Under the pieces are notes generated by a model, which had not been told where the DNA came from, did no database searches, and saw only the letters and a program-made list of their open reading frames with translations. Both the position numbers and the translations under genes were made by a program. Shown here one piece after another: positions 36,039 through 44,348 of a stretch of 44,565 nucleotides of DNA. Source of the stretch: Bacteroidota bacterium. GTDB taxonomy: Bacteria; Bacteroidota; Ignavibacteria; UBA10030; SZUA-254. How positions within the stretch are numbered: the first letter of the stretch is position 1; the number at the start of each line of letters is the position of its first letter. The stretch covers positions 1 to 44,565 of the forward strand of contig JAGVIE010000011.1 in assembly GCA_020056225.1 (NCBI GenBank). The letters run 5' to 3'.

Positions 36039-38444
36039 ATGCAACCACGAATAACGATTTTTATTTGCGCGCTAATTCTTGCATCAACAACATTTCTTTT
36101 AGCGCAAAAACCATCGGGCATTTTAGGTGTTGATGCGCCCCATGGAGATTCAACGAAATTATCTAATCTTTGTGCCGATTGCCATTTCGGATTCAATGCG
36201 CCTAATACTCCCGCTACGCTCAACGACAAATGCTTAAGCTGTCACAATGGAACAACAGCCGCCGCGGCAGAAACACACCGCGGGTTAAGTTGTACTACAT
36301 GCCACAATCCTCATCATCAGGAACAGGAACGAGCATACGGCAGTACATATTCAAAATTAGTGCGGACAACTATTAACCAACGGCCGGTAAGACTTACGGC
36401 TTCTTCAGGCGTTAACTCCTTCGCCGACGGCGACAGTGTGTATAACGGTGTTTGCGAAGTTTGCCATTCTACAACAAAATATCATCGCAATGATGGAACA
36501 GGACAGCCGCACAACAATGGCGCTAATTGTACATCATGTCATCCTCACGATGTTGGATTTTCCGGCGCTTCCGGCGGACCTAATTGTTTGGGTTGTCATC
36601 AATCGGCAATGGGATCGCGCCGCGCCGTAGGTCCCGATTTTGCAACCACAAAACCGCATCACCCGCTAACGTTCAACCCGGGCGGAGATCTTAATCTGCC
36701 GGCAAATAATAATTGCCTCATCTGCCATAACGATTATCCCAATATGCACGCAGACGGAAAAATAGATTTCAACCCCGACCCGGATCATTCAGGATCGCAG
36801 GAGTGGAGCGGCGTCTATCCCGATGCGTGGTGCATGGATTGTCACGATGGTGATAATCCCGATCCAAACTATCGTCTCGGCGGAATAGTTGCCCCTGATA
36901 AGCGCGCGTTTTATTCAACTGCCAATGCACATGGGAATGGAACCGCATTTTCCGGTCGCTGCATCGATTGTCATAATCAGACGAATGAACATACAGCCGC
37001 GGTCAAGTTTTACTCAACTTTCTATATGGATGATAGTGAAGAAAACATGTGTTATGGATGTCACGGAGGAGGCGCCAATGTAAATACCGGTGGACGATAT
37101 ATGGAAAACATTCGCGTTGCATACACTACCGGAACCATCACGAGTAAATCTGTACATGCGGTTTCTGCCGATCTAAATACGTCGGATGGAAAGGTGTTTT
37201 GCAGAAACTGTCACGATCCCCATTTGCTTAATCACACAACAAATCTCTTAATAGATCCGAAAAATATTACACAGCCATGGACAGGCATGCGCCGCGATCT
37301 ATGTTTCCAGTGTCACGAGAGAAACACAACAACGCTTCACGGAAATCATAACGGTGTTTCATGCAGCCAATGTCACGACGTCATGAATATGACCATAAGC
37401 ACGCAGTGCATTGAATGTCACCTGCCGCACTCCTCGGCGACAACAAACTTACTGCAGGTGAACACCTCAGGTAAAACATTATCCGTATCACCCTCCAGCG
37501 CGAACGTTGTTGTGAGCAACTCTCAACAATTCAACGCGATAACCTCTCCGGCTTTTACAGAATTTTCCCAGACGATAGTCAATAGATTTACGGACTGGGG
37601 ATTGGTAACAACAAGCGGCGGCAGTCCGGGATCAGAGTTTTCAAGGATAGCAAATATTTCGCTTGATCGCTCGATCGGATTTGATCCAAACGGCAATGGA
37701 GGCTGGGGACTTATCACTGTAACAAGTACGATTACTATTCCCGATAACACTGCAATCGAAGATCTCGATGTCTATTTTAACGCAACACACCATTACCGCG
37801 GCGATATTGATCTAACGCTTACACATATTCAAACCGGAACTACAGTTCACGTCCAAGCCTCAGATTGGGGCGATTGGGAACCGAACCTGAATTTTTATTA
37901 TGATTCGGAGTCGCCGAACAATCAGCATGGCAGTGTCAGCCCGCGCTCTACCGCTGAATCGCTCACAAAATTCAACGGTGAATTGATCGGGGGAGATTGG
38001 GTTTTAACAATACTTGATACCTGGCCCTGGGATAATTCTACCATACCATCAAGCCCTGATTATTGCATAGTGAACTCATGGGGTTTGAAAGTCAACGGCA
38101 GCGTGCTCGGATCGTTTACGAGCGCCGGCCTATTCCAAACATCTTATGCAGGAGCGGGAACGGTATATGCAACCCTGCACAATGGGAAAATTTACCCGGT
38201 ACAGAGCGGACTCAATGTAGGAGTTTTTGAGAATCCACTACCAATTCAATCAACAGCTTCTCTCAACATTACTACAGTTCTTGGAAAAGTCGCCGCGACA
38301 ATTGAATCACCAAACCCATCATATTTCGTAACACCGCTTGTTCATCCAACCAAATCCCTTAAACAGTCCCAAACAATCGAATTAGGCACAAACGGACATA
38401 CTTCTTTAAACGGTAAGTCGTGCAGCTCGTGTCACGGCAGATAA
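36039..38444 (+). CDS. Fifteen-haem c-type cytochrome with inserted P-domain
   Basis: This 801-residue exported protein has a signal peptide (residues 1-22). Fourteen CXXCH motifs lie between 45 and 461 (CADCH, CLSCH, CTTCH, CEVCH, CTSCH, CLGCH, CLICH, CMDCH, CIDCH, CYGCH, CRNCH, CFQCH, CSQCH, CIECH), and one more, CSSCH, sits at 795-799, two residues from the end. Between them a Big2-like Ig domain (LSVSPSSANVVVSNSQQF; finished by SFTSAGLFQTSYAGAGTVYA) appears to be split by a proprotein-convertase P-domain (about 540-687: NATHHYRGDIDLTLTH, GDWVLTILDTWPWD, VNSWGLKVNG). P-domains usually follow subtilisin-type proteases; no protease is present. The role is presumably long-range electron transfer at the envelope. 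Confidence 0.9.
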   Translation: MQPRITIFICALILASTTFLLAQKPSGILGVDAPHGDSTKLSNLCADCHFGFNAPNTPATLNDKCLSCHNGTTAAAAETHRGLSCTTCHNPHHQEQERAYGSTYSKLVRTTINQRPVRLTASSGVNSFADGDSVYNGVCEVCHSTTKYHRNDGTGQPHNNGANCTSCHPHDVGFSGASGGPNCLGCHQSAMGSRRAVGPDFATTKPHHPLTFNPGGDLNLPANNNCLICHNDYPNMHADGKIDFNPDPDHSGSQEWSGVYPDAWCMDCHDGDNPDPNYRLGGIVAPDKRAFYSTANAHGNGTAFSGRCIDCHNQTNEHTAAVKFYSTFYMDDSEENMCYGCHGGGANVNTGGRYMENIRVAYTTGTITSKSVHAVSADLNTSDGKVFCRNCHDPHLLNHTTNLLIDPKNITQPWTGMRRDLCFQCHERNTTTLHGNHNGVSCSQCHDVMNMTISTQCIECHLPHSSATTNLLQVNTSGKTLSVSPSSANVVVSNSQQFNAITSPAFTEFSQTIVNRFTDWGLVTTSGGSPGSEFSRIANISLDRSIGFDPNGNGGWGLITVTSTITIPDNTAIEDLDVYFNATHHYRGDIDLTLTHIQTGTTVHVQASDWGDWEPNLNFYYDSESPNNQHGSVSPRSTAESLTKFNGELIGGDWVLTILDTWPWDNSTIPSSPDYCIVNSWGLKVNGSVLGSFTSAGLFQTSYAGAGTVYATLHNGKIYPVQSGLNVGVFENPLPIQSTASLNITTVLGKVAATIESPNPSYFVTPLVHPTKSLKQSQTIELGTNGHTSLNGKSCSSCHGR

Positions 38445-38474
38445 CTAGATAATCGATCAACCAATTACGCTAAA

Positions 38475-38513
38475 CAAAAGCCGCCGCATCGCAAGGTGCG
38501 GGGGTTTGTTTTT
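38475..38513 (+). terminator. Intrinsic terminator after the cytochrome cluster
   Basis: CCGCA pairs with TGCGG around TCGCAAGG, extended by AAAGCC/GGGTTT-type pairing, with TTTGTTTTT following on the plus strand, about 30 nt after the stop. Confidence 0.7.
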
Positions 38514-38636
38514 AATGTAGACTTCTGAATTATTGCATAGAGAACGATTTTCGAACTTCTTCTGTTTAATATATTGATGAGCTATATATCGCGCTTATTT
38601 TAATCAATGAATCGGAATTTTTTTTTGGAGAAGATT

Positions 38637-39524
38637 ATGTATGTAATAACCGGAGCAACAGGAAACACAGGAAAACCGATAGCGGCAGCGCTCTTGAAAG
38701 CGGGAAAGAAAGTAGGCGTTATCAGCCGCAGCGCACTTAAGGCAAAAGAATTAACCGATAAAGGCGCAGAACTTTTTGTGGGTGATGTTGGAGACGCCAA
38801 TTTTTTATCGAAAGCGTTCCATGGCGCAACGGCAGTATATGCAATGATACCGCCGGATTTTACCGTACCAGACGTTACCAAATACCAGATGAAAATTGCA
38901 GATTCAATCGCGCAGGCAGTCCAAACTGCGGGAGTTAAATTTGTCGTAGCGCTGAGCAGTGTCGGCACGCATTTAGAAAAAGATGCAGGGATAGTATCGG
39001 GTTTGCGGTACATGGAGCAAAAGTTCAATGCAATCTCAGGACTGAACACATTGTATTTACGACCGACGTACTTCATGGAAAATTCTCTGGGCATGGTGGA
39101 TGTTGTTAAAAATATGGGAGTCATCGGCTCGCCGGTAAAAAGCGATCTCAGAATAAATATGATTGCGACTAAAGACATCGCCGCCGTTGCCGCAAGGCGT
39201 TTGCTTGCCTTGGATTTCTCAGGTTCTAACGTTCAGTATCTTCTCGGACAGCGAGATCTGACTTACTCGGATGTTGCAACAATACTCGGCAGAGCGATTG
39301 GTAAACCCGATCTGCAATATGTTGAGTTTCCACCGGATGAGTTTAGAAAAGCAATGCTAGGCATAGGTGCTTCGGAGAGTATTGCAGACAATATGAACAC
39401 CTTTATTAAATCTATGAATGAAGGCAAAATACTTTCAGATGCGATAAGAACGCCGGAAAGCACAACGCCGACGACCATCGAAGAGTTCGCGAAAACCTTT
39501 GCTAATATTTATAGCATGAAATAA
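38637..39524 (+). CDS. NmrA-like NAD(P)-binding oxidoreductase
   Basis: This 295-residue atypical short-chain dehydrogenase starts at ATG 38637, eight bases after a strong GGAG site. An upstream in-frame ATG at 38607 lacks one. The dinucleotide-binding loop is ITGATGNTGKPIAAALLKAG, with the NmrA-style ISRSALKAKEL and FVGDVGDANFLSKAFHGA. The catalytic region has VVALSSVGTH without the Tyr-xxx-Lys pair of classical reductases, as in NmrA/QOR2 proteins. It could be a quinone reductase or redox sensor; the substrate is not readable. Monocistronic between two terminators. Confidence 0.85.
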   Translation: MYVITGATGNTGKPIAAALLKAGKKVGVISRSALKAKELTDKGAELFVGDVGDANFLSKAFHGATAVYAMIPPDFTVPDVTKYQMKIADSIAQAVQTAGVKFVVALSSVGTHLEKDAGIVSGLRYMEQKFNAISGLNTLYLRPTYFMENSLGMVDVVKNMGVIGSPVKSDLRINMIATKDIAAVAARRLLALDFSGSNVQYLLGQRDLTYSDVATILGRAIGKPDLQYVEFPPDEFRKAMLGIGASESIADNMNTFIKSMNEGKILSDAIRTPESTTPTTIEEFAKTFANIYSMK

Positions 39525-39545
39525 TAATCTGTTTAATACGAATTG

Positions 39546-39604
39546 GGAGCCGGTGCGAAGAAGTAAGCTTGGGGCGTAGTTCTGCTTTGTCCGGCTCTCT
39601 TTTC
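39546..39604 (+). terminator. Probable terminator after the NmrA-like gene
   Basis: GAGCCGG (39547-39553) pairs with CCGGCTC (39591-39597) around a 37-base loop that may itself fold. CTTTTCATTTTA follows on the plus strand. The long loop makes it less certain than the others. Confidence 0.5.
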
Positions 39605-39739
39605 ATTTTATGAATGTTTAATTCGTGACAGATATGCTGTACGATTACAATGGTTTCCTCACACGGTTGAAACGATCCATGGGAATTACGCGTTAATAAT
39701 AATAAAACTAAATCATGTACTTTGAACGGAGGTATAATG

Positions 39740-40019
39740 ATGTACAATATTAAAATGACAACACGCGGGCGAATGACAATACCAGCGGAAATCCGGAAGA
39801 AATATGGTATTAAAGGAGGAACACGCATAAGATTTATTCCAGACGAAGAACACCGGCGCATCTTCCTAATTCCAATGACGGGAAAATACTTTCACGCGTT
39901 GGCTGGTGTGTTGAAGCTAAAACGGGGGAGAGAAATCGATGTTGCAGATGTTGGTGGAAGAGAAGTCGGAGGAGATGAAGATGGCGGAAAAGAAGATTAA
40001 TAGAGTGAATCGGCAATAA
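39740..40019 (+). pseudogene. AbrB/MazE-type antitoxin, frameshifted at a G run
   Basis: From ATG 39740 (six bases after GGAGGT; ATG 39737 is adjacent) the first 60 residues form a swapped-hairpin AbrB DNA-binding domain: NIKMTTRGRMTIPAEIRKKY and GGTRIRFIPD. The open frame then ends at 40000 in an odd Gly/Asp-rich tail (VADVGGREVGGDEDGGKED). Shifting frame at the GGGGG run (39925-39929) instead gives EKSMLQMLVEEKSEEMKMAE, the helical, charged tail normal for such antitoxins, ending at TAA 40019. One extra G therefore breaks the gene. No PIN-type toxin follows. It may be a real mutation or a read error. Confidence 0.65.
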
Positions 40020-40021
40020 CA

Positions 40022-40453
40022 CTATGCCATATTTGTCTGTAGTGCTTTAAGAATTTTACAGATAGACTTTTCCACGCGGTGTTTTATGTCGTATTCCCAG
40101 ACTCTGCAAACTTTCCAACCCCGTTTCTTCAAGAGTTTATTTACTTCCTTATCACGTTCCCTGTTTCGCTGAATCTTTTTTTTCCAATAGTAAATATTAG
40201 ATTTTGGTACTGTACATCGTTTTGGATGTCCATGCCAAAAATCAGAATCAATGAAGACGGCGACTTTCTTTTTTCTAAAAACAATATCAGGTTTACCCAC
40301 TATTGATGTAACATGCCTTGAGAAGTAAACACCTTTTCTTTTCAAAGCTCTCTCGACGATTCGTTCGGGAGTTGTACCGACCGATCGTATGTTTTGCATG
40401 TTTTTTCTTCTTTGAGCCTTTGTAAGATTATCCACTCTTTTTGTGTTTTTCAA
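40022..40453 (-). CDS. vsr: Very short patch repair endonuclease Vsr
   Basis: This 143-residue mismatch nuclease nicks at T:G mispairs left by deamination of 5-methylcytosine. Family blocks are all present: RRKNMQNIRSVGTTPE, GVYFSRHVTSIVGKPDIVF (catalytic Asp), KKVAVFIDSDFWHGHP, KSNIYYWKKKIQRNRERDKE and GWKVCRVWEYDI. The start is TTG 40453 or GTG 40435; the former overlaps the upstream fragment by 26 nt. Its usual partner, a cytosine methyltransferase, survives only as an N-terminal scrap 1.3 kb away, so Vsr here may lack its methylated substrate. Confidence 0.93.
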   Translation of the reverse strand: MKNTKRVDNLTKAQRRKNMQNIRSVGTTPERIVERALKRKGVYFSRHVTSIVGKPDIVFRKKKVAVFIDSDFWHGHPKRCTVPKSNIYYWKKKIQRNRERDKEVNKLLKKRGWKVCRVWEYDIKHRVEKSICKILKALQTNMA

Positions 40454-40735
40454 AATTCATGTAGTAAGTCTCATCATCTATTTTGTAAAACTCAACATCT
40501 GTTCTCCCGTATCGGATCAAATCTTCTTTGGTAACAAGCGCCCCGGAGGGTAGCCCAAGTCTATGCCTAAAGTATTCTCCCAACAAACTGTTATTCGACG
40601 GTGAATGAATCGCTTTACCATTATCTTGAGCGCGTGAACAGATTAATACTTTACCGTCATCTGTTAGTACGGTGAAATGTTTTAGTGGGAAGGTATTAGG
40701 AATTAGATCCTTACCTAGGAAGGTCTACTACAATT
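40428..40735 (-). pseudogene. NgoFVII-type restriction endonuclease, C-terminal fragment
   Basis: The minus strand encodes, without a start codon, IPNTFPLKHFTVLTDDG, ICSRAQDNGKAIHSPSNNS, LLGEYFRHRLGLPSGALVTK, then LIRYGRTDVEFYKIDDETYY and a stop at 40428. I recognise this as the C-terminal domain of NgoFVII-type (phospholipase-D-fold) restriction enzymes. The catalytic N-terminal half with its HxK motifs is missing, and the frame is closed by a TAG near 40727. It is therefore inactive. Confidence 0.65.
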
Positions 40736-40936
40736 TAATTCTACTTCATTTTCTCTGCTTGAGGGACAATCATTTTGGATTGAATTGCACATTGAACATT
40801 TATTCTGATTTATTGGATGGATATAATTGCTTTTACATTCACAGTCCCAATATTCGAGATTTAAAGTAATACTACCAATGTACTGAATCCGCTCCCCATA
40901 ACTATTCTTTGTATCAAACCATATCTTTGGAGTCAT
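40715..40936 (-). CDS. Small cysteine-rich (zinc-ribbon-like) protein
   Basis: This 73-residue ORF from ATG 40936 has two Cys pairs, CEC in LEYWDCECKSNYIHP and CSMC in QNKCSMCNSIQND, with a further Cys, the spacing of a small zinc ribbon, then SSRENEVEL. The EYWDCEC...NYIHP arrangement looks conserved to me, but I cannot name the family. No clear ribosome-binding site is seen. It lies between two degraded restriction-system genes and may be part of that system or a stray piece of one. Confidence 0.5.
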   Translation of the reverse strand: MTPKIWFDTKNSYGERIQYIGSITLNLEYWDCECKSNYIHPINQNKCSMCNSIQNDCPSSRENEVELNCSRPS

Positions 40937-40949
40937 ATTATTATGGGAT

Positions 40950-41729
40950 TTAATTTATCCAAGCTGTTGGTTTTGTATGGTAACTAATTTGTTTTGATTT
41001 AATTTCTTTTTGCTGGAAACTCAAGTTCTCCGTGGGATTGAAAACGACTCCAAATTTGGGAATATCGATAAGATTGCAAACGACAACCAGAGCATACTCA
41101 TTTTGATACTCTTTTGCTTTTAAGAATTCATTTTCGGTTAATCGAACGCTTCCGTAATGCGTTCGGAGTCCTTTTATTTCCGCAAGGTAAAATCTATGTT
41201 TAACCTCAATCTGAAAATCGTAGCCATCACCAAATAAACGTGCATCCTCCAATGTACCATCTCTAAAATAATCGATCGTTTCGTAATTCCTCATGAAAAA
41301 GAGTTCGGCTTCCTGCCCAGTAATTTGTAACTGTTTGAATTTACTTTTAAGGATTGGACTAATAGATTTGTCTGTTTTAAATGTTCTATCAGCTCCTTTT
41401 TCAAGATAAAGTTTTACGACATCTACAAACGATTTACAATCCATTGTGCCAAACAAGGAATCAATAAAAATTTTTCTATGAATATAAGCATCCCCTTTTT
41501 GCCACCAGCCTTTTCTCCCGCTATCAAAAAAGGGATCAAACAAATCTTGGCGATTCTTCACAGTCCCAACTGTTTCTGCAATACCAATCTTAACTACGTA
41601 TTCGAAAAAGCTATTTTTGGTTTTAAAGCCGAATGCAGAGACAAAACGTGTGTCAAATTTAGCTAAACCATAGCCAATAAGATTTAGAATATCATGGTTT
41701 TTATGTTTGCCGTGTTTAGAATTTATCAT
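40950..41729 (-). CDS. DUF3883-type PD-(D/E)XK nuclease, putative restriction component
   Basis: In this 259-residue protein the C-terminal half carries the DUF3883 pattern: ARLFGDGYDFQIEVK (acidic site), YLAEIKGLR (the E-x-K catalytic pair), GSVRLTENEFLKAKEYQNEY and ALVVVCNL. This fold is common in restriction and defence proteins that cut modified or unmodified DNA. The N-terminal half is helical and has no named match. It overlaps the methyltransferase scrap by 4 nt, so the two were a restriction-modification pair. The ORF itself looks intact. Confidence 0.75.
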   Translation of the reverse strand: MINSKHGKHKNHDILNLIGYGLAKFDTRFVSAFGFKTKNSFFEYVVKIGIAETVGTVKNRQDLFDPFFDSGRKGWWQKGDAYIHRKIFIDSLFGTMDCKSFVDVVKLYLEKGADRTFKTDKSISPILKSKFKQLQITGQEAELFFMRNYETIDYFRDGTLEDARLFGDGYDFQIEVKHRFYLAEIKGLRTHYGSVRLTENEFLKAKEYQNEYALVVVCNLIDIPKFGVVFNPTENLSFQQKEIKSKQISYHTKPTAWIN

Positions 41730-41914
41730 TCACAAATACCATCATTTAATTCTTGATGATTAAATGTGCCTTTAATTACTCTCACAGCTAATCCACCGGG
41801 GCCACAGAACAATTCACCGAATGAAAATTTCTTCTCCTTTGTTCTGCCCGCATACAGTGCAATTGATTCAGAAACCTTACCAGTTTTTCTATTTTTCTTT
41901 TGTTTAATCGACAT
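41726..41914 (-). pseudogene. DNA cytosine-C5 methyltransferase, N-terminal scrap
   Basis: This 62-residue ORF begins with a basic leader and contains FSFGELFCGPGGLA, which is motif I (SAM-binding FxGxG) of C5-cytosine methyltransferases. After GLAVRVIKG the family sequence stops and a short unrelated tail leads into the overlapping nuclease gene. The PC-motif IV, the target-recognition domain and motifs VI-X are absent, so no methylation is possible. The junction suggests an internal deletion that removed nearly the whole gene. Confidence 0.75.
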
Positions 41915-42033
41915 TTGGACGGAGACGCGAAAATTTAAGAAAGATTATTAGCTGTCTAAATATAATAAATTTTGCATTATTAACTATAATTCTCATCCAC
42001 ACACCTCTCTCCGACGATTGATCGAAAGAATAT

Positions 42034-42852
42034 CTACGGTATATCTCTCTTACTAAATCTCCATACTGCTATACCAACACTCACAACAATCAATCCCACC
42101 AGAACAATAACTGAGATTGGCTTGAGCTCGCCGTTAACCAATATCTTCTGCGGCGAGTAGTAGGTGTGCACAGTGTACGGCGGGAGGAATGCAGCTTTCG
42201 CCCAGAGTTGCGCGATTACCTGAACGAAGTACGAAACAAGCGCCAGCACAAATCCGATAAACGCTACCCGCCCTGCTTCCCGACCGAAAACTGAAAACAA
42301 AAGTGTGATTCCGTACCATGCGCTGTGGAGCAAGAAAAAGTTGAATGCAACCTTAAATAGAATTATTCCTTCTATCGGAGCGAGTGAATAAACGTGAATG
42401 CCGATGAGTGTGCCGCACACACCGATCAAACTCAGGAAAGCAATTGATGCCAGTGCAAAGAGTATATGTCCGGTAAAATAACTCAGTCGTGCAATCGGCT
42501 GGCTTAAAAGTAATTCCATTGCCCCGCTCTCAATTTCACCTGCAACTGCCCGGGAAGCGAAAACAAGCGCAACCGCAGTCCCGATGGCTAACGCAATCGG
42601 GTGGTTCCATCCGAACGCAAGAAGTCCTTTTTGAGTTAATCCTCCGAAGAATTGCTGCTCAATGAGTGCTCGCATGAAAGGAGGAATATTCTGCAATGCA
42701 CCGTTCATGATTCCGGGAATATCAATCATTGCGATGATGCCACAGATCAAGAATTGCAATCCTGCAAGTAAGAACATATTGATGCAAAGGAATATTCCAT
42801 GACGTCGAACCAGGTGCATGATTAGGTTAATCAACGGCATTCCCTCCATCAT
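42034..42852 (-). CDS. ABC-2 type transporter permease
   Basis: This 272-residue membrane protein has about six hydrophobic helices (for example GIFLCINMFLLAGLQFLICGI, IALAIGTAVALVFASRAVAG and PISVIVLVGLIVVSVGIAVW). The loop GEIESGAMELLLSQPIARLS is the typical amphipathic segment that couples to the ATPase in ABC-2/NosY-like permeases. It overlaps the ATPase gene by 26 nt. Starts at 42852, 42840 or 42819 are all possible; a GGAGG lies between the first two. Substrate unknown; drug or lipid export is typical. Confidence 0.86.
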   Translation of the reverse strand: MMEGMPLINLIMHLVRRHGIFLCINMFLLAGLQFLICGIIAMIDIPGIMNGALQNIPPFMRALIEQQFFGGLTQKGLLAFGWNHPIALAIGTAVALVFASRAVAGEIESGAMELLLSQPIARLSYFTGHILFALASIAFLSLIGVCGTLIGIHVYSLAPIEGIILFKVAFNFFLLHSAWYGITLLFSVFGREAGRVAFIGFVLALVSYFVQVIAQLWAKAAFLPPYTVHTYYSPQKILVNGELKPISVIVLVGLIVVSVGIAVWRFSKRDIP

Positions 42853-43729
42853 TCCGGTAATGCGAAAGGAAAATATCCTCCAGCTCGGGCTCAGGGAAAA
42901 TAAAACTCGCTACTTCAGTTTGGGCGATGGTTCGAAGAATCGGATTCACATCACCGCGAATCCACAGAGTAACATCATTACCTGTTATCTGAGAGCGTGT
43001 AACACCCGGCACGTTGGCTAAATCGCCGGGCACAGGTCCATGGAAGCGAACCTGAAGACGGCGAACCATTTTACTTCTGAGGTTTTCTATCGATTCAACT
43101 GCGACAAGCTCACCTGCACGTAGGATCGCAACGCGACTGCATATTTCTTCAACCTCCGACAAAACATGTGAAGAGAAAAATACTGTACGTCCATTGCGTG
43201 CGCGGTCGAGGATAATCTCGCGGAAAGATTTCTGCACCAGCGGATCAAGACCGGTTGTCGGTTCGTCGAGCAACAGAAGTTTCGGATCGTGCTGCATCGC
43301 GATGACCAATCCAAGTTTCTGCTTTGTGCCGTGTGAGAGAAATTTTACACGACGGGTAAGATCGGTTTGCTGAACATTAAGCGCATTGAGAAGTCGTTCT
43401 CGTAAGATAGGCGGTTTGTCCTTGCGGAATCCGGAGAAGTAATCAAGTAATGCCAGTCCGGTCATGTTACCATACGGATGAAACTCGCCGGGCAGATAGC
43501 CGATATCGTTTCGTATTACCGCGCTTCGTTGATCGTTCTTGAATAGTTGTACGCTGCCGTGTGAAGCGTAGACAAGTCCCATAATAATTCTGAGCGTTGT
43601 TGTTTTTCCCGCTCCATTTGGACCGAGGTAACCAAAAATTTCACCTTCATCAACCTTAAAGCTGACATCATGCAGAGCACTAATCTTGTCGTACCACTTT
43701 GTGAGATTTTCTATTGAAAGAGTGACCAT
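42827..43729 (-). CDS. ABC transporter ATP-binding protein
   Basis: This 300-residue ATPase partners the ABC-2 permease. Walker A is LGPNGAGKTTTLRIIMGL, the signature motif is LSHGTKQKLGLVIAM (His-Gly in place of Gly-Gly), Walker B is LLLLDEPTTGLDP, and SSHVLSEVEEIC is the switch His. The extra C-terminal domain (after RAGELVAVESI) is of the BcrA/CcmA-like type seen in exporters. It ends in the permease coding region, so the pair is coupled. Confidence 0.92.
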   Translation of the reverse strand: MVTLSIENLTKWYDKISALHDVSFKVDEGEIFGYLGPNGAGKTTTLRIIMGLVYASHGSVQLFKNDQRSAVIRNDIGYLPGEFHPYGNMTGLALLDYFSGFRKDKPPILRERLLNALNVQQTDLTRRVKFLSHGTKQKLGLVIAMQHDPKLLLLDEPTTGLDPLVQKSFREIILDRARNGRTVFFSSHVLSEVEEICSRVAILRAGELVAVESIENLRSKMVRRLQVRFHGPVPGDLANVPGVTRSQITGNDVTLWIRGDVNPILRTIAQTEVASFIFPEPELEDIFLSHYRNDGGNAVD

Positions 43730-43740
43730 TTTAGGATATG

Positions 43741-43992
43741 TTATTTATATACATCTCTCCTGTGGTTAATTGTCAAAACATAAATTATGCTCTTTGCTAT
43801 CTCGTAGATAATTCTATAATCTCCAACTCTCAGCGATCTCTTTCCTTTTAACGGTCCAATGAGTTGTTTCCCCGATTGTGGATCATCCTCCAGTGATTGA
43901 ATTTTAGAAATGATACGATTGAAATATTTTGGTTGCGAGCGCTCAAGTGCATCGAGGTCTTTTACCGCACGTTTGGTAAGTTCGATACTCAA
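43741..43992 (-). CDS. RelE/ParE-superfamily toxin
   Basis: This 83-residue protein has the RelE/ParE fold: IELTKRAVKDLDALERSQPK, then LKGKRSLRVGDYRIIYEI and a final IYVLTINHRRDVYK with the catalytic-type His-Arg-Arg-Asp. Most relatives cleave mRNA on the ribosome. Its start overlaps the antitoxin stop by 4 nt. Confidence 0.9.
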   Translation of the reverse strand: MSIELTKRAVKDLDALERSQPKYFNRIISKIQSLEDDPQSGKQLIGPLKGKRSLRVGDYRIIYEIAKSIIYVLTINHRRDVYK

Positions 43993-44285
43993 CGTTTGCC
44001 ATTCCCTTTGTGAGATTTCTGTTTGCTTGACAGGTATTTATTCAGCGATAATGTTTCTCCGCGCTTCGCTTGTAAGGTGCTTTCTGCTATCGCTAAAACT
44101 TCCTTTTTGTTTGCTAAGATATCAAGGGTTTCCAATAAGCTCTCGTATTCTTCAGCGCTTAAGAGAACGGCGGCTTCCTTCCCGTTCTTGGTAACAAGAA
44201 AGCGGTCGAACGATCTTTCTACACCCTTTACAAGCTCTGTGAACCTCTGCTTTGCCTCGCTGACCGGTAATGTTGTTGTGCTCAT
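43989..44285 (-). CDS. Phd/YefM-family antitoxin
   Basis: This 98-residue protein has the Phd/YefM N-terminal DNA-binding fold, LPVSEAKQRFTELVKGVE with TKNGKEAAVLLSAEEYESLL, and a charged, flexible C-terminus (YLSSKQKSHKGNGK) that would mask the toxin. First gene of a two-gene toxin-antitoxin operon, expected to repress its own promoter just upstream (44286-44340). Confidence 0.9.
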   Translation of the reverse strand: MSTTTLPVSEAKQRFTELVKGVERSFDRFLVTKNGKEAAVLLSAEEYESLLETLDILANKKEVLAIAESTLQAKRGETLSLNKYLSSKQKSHKGNGKR

Positions 44286-44348
44286 ATATAATCCTTTAAA
44301 GTTCTAAATAAGGTAGACATAATTCTGGACAGAATCAACAGTTAACCG

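Noticed and set aside
44311-44340. TTCTGGACA near 44323 as a second IS3 end
   Set aside because: It shares only about nine bases with the end at 44477 and lies in the same orientation, not inverted.
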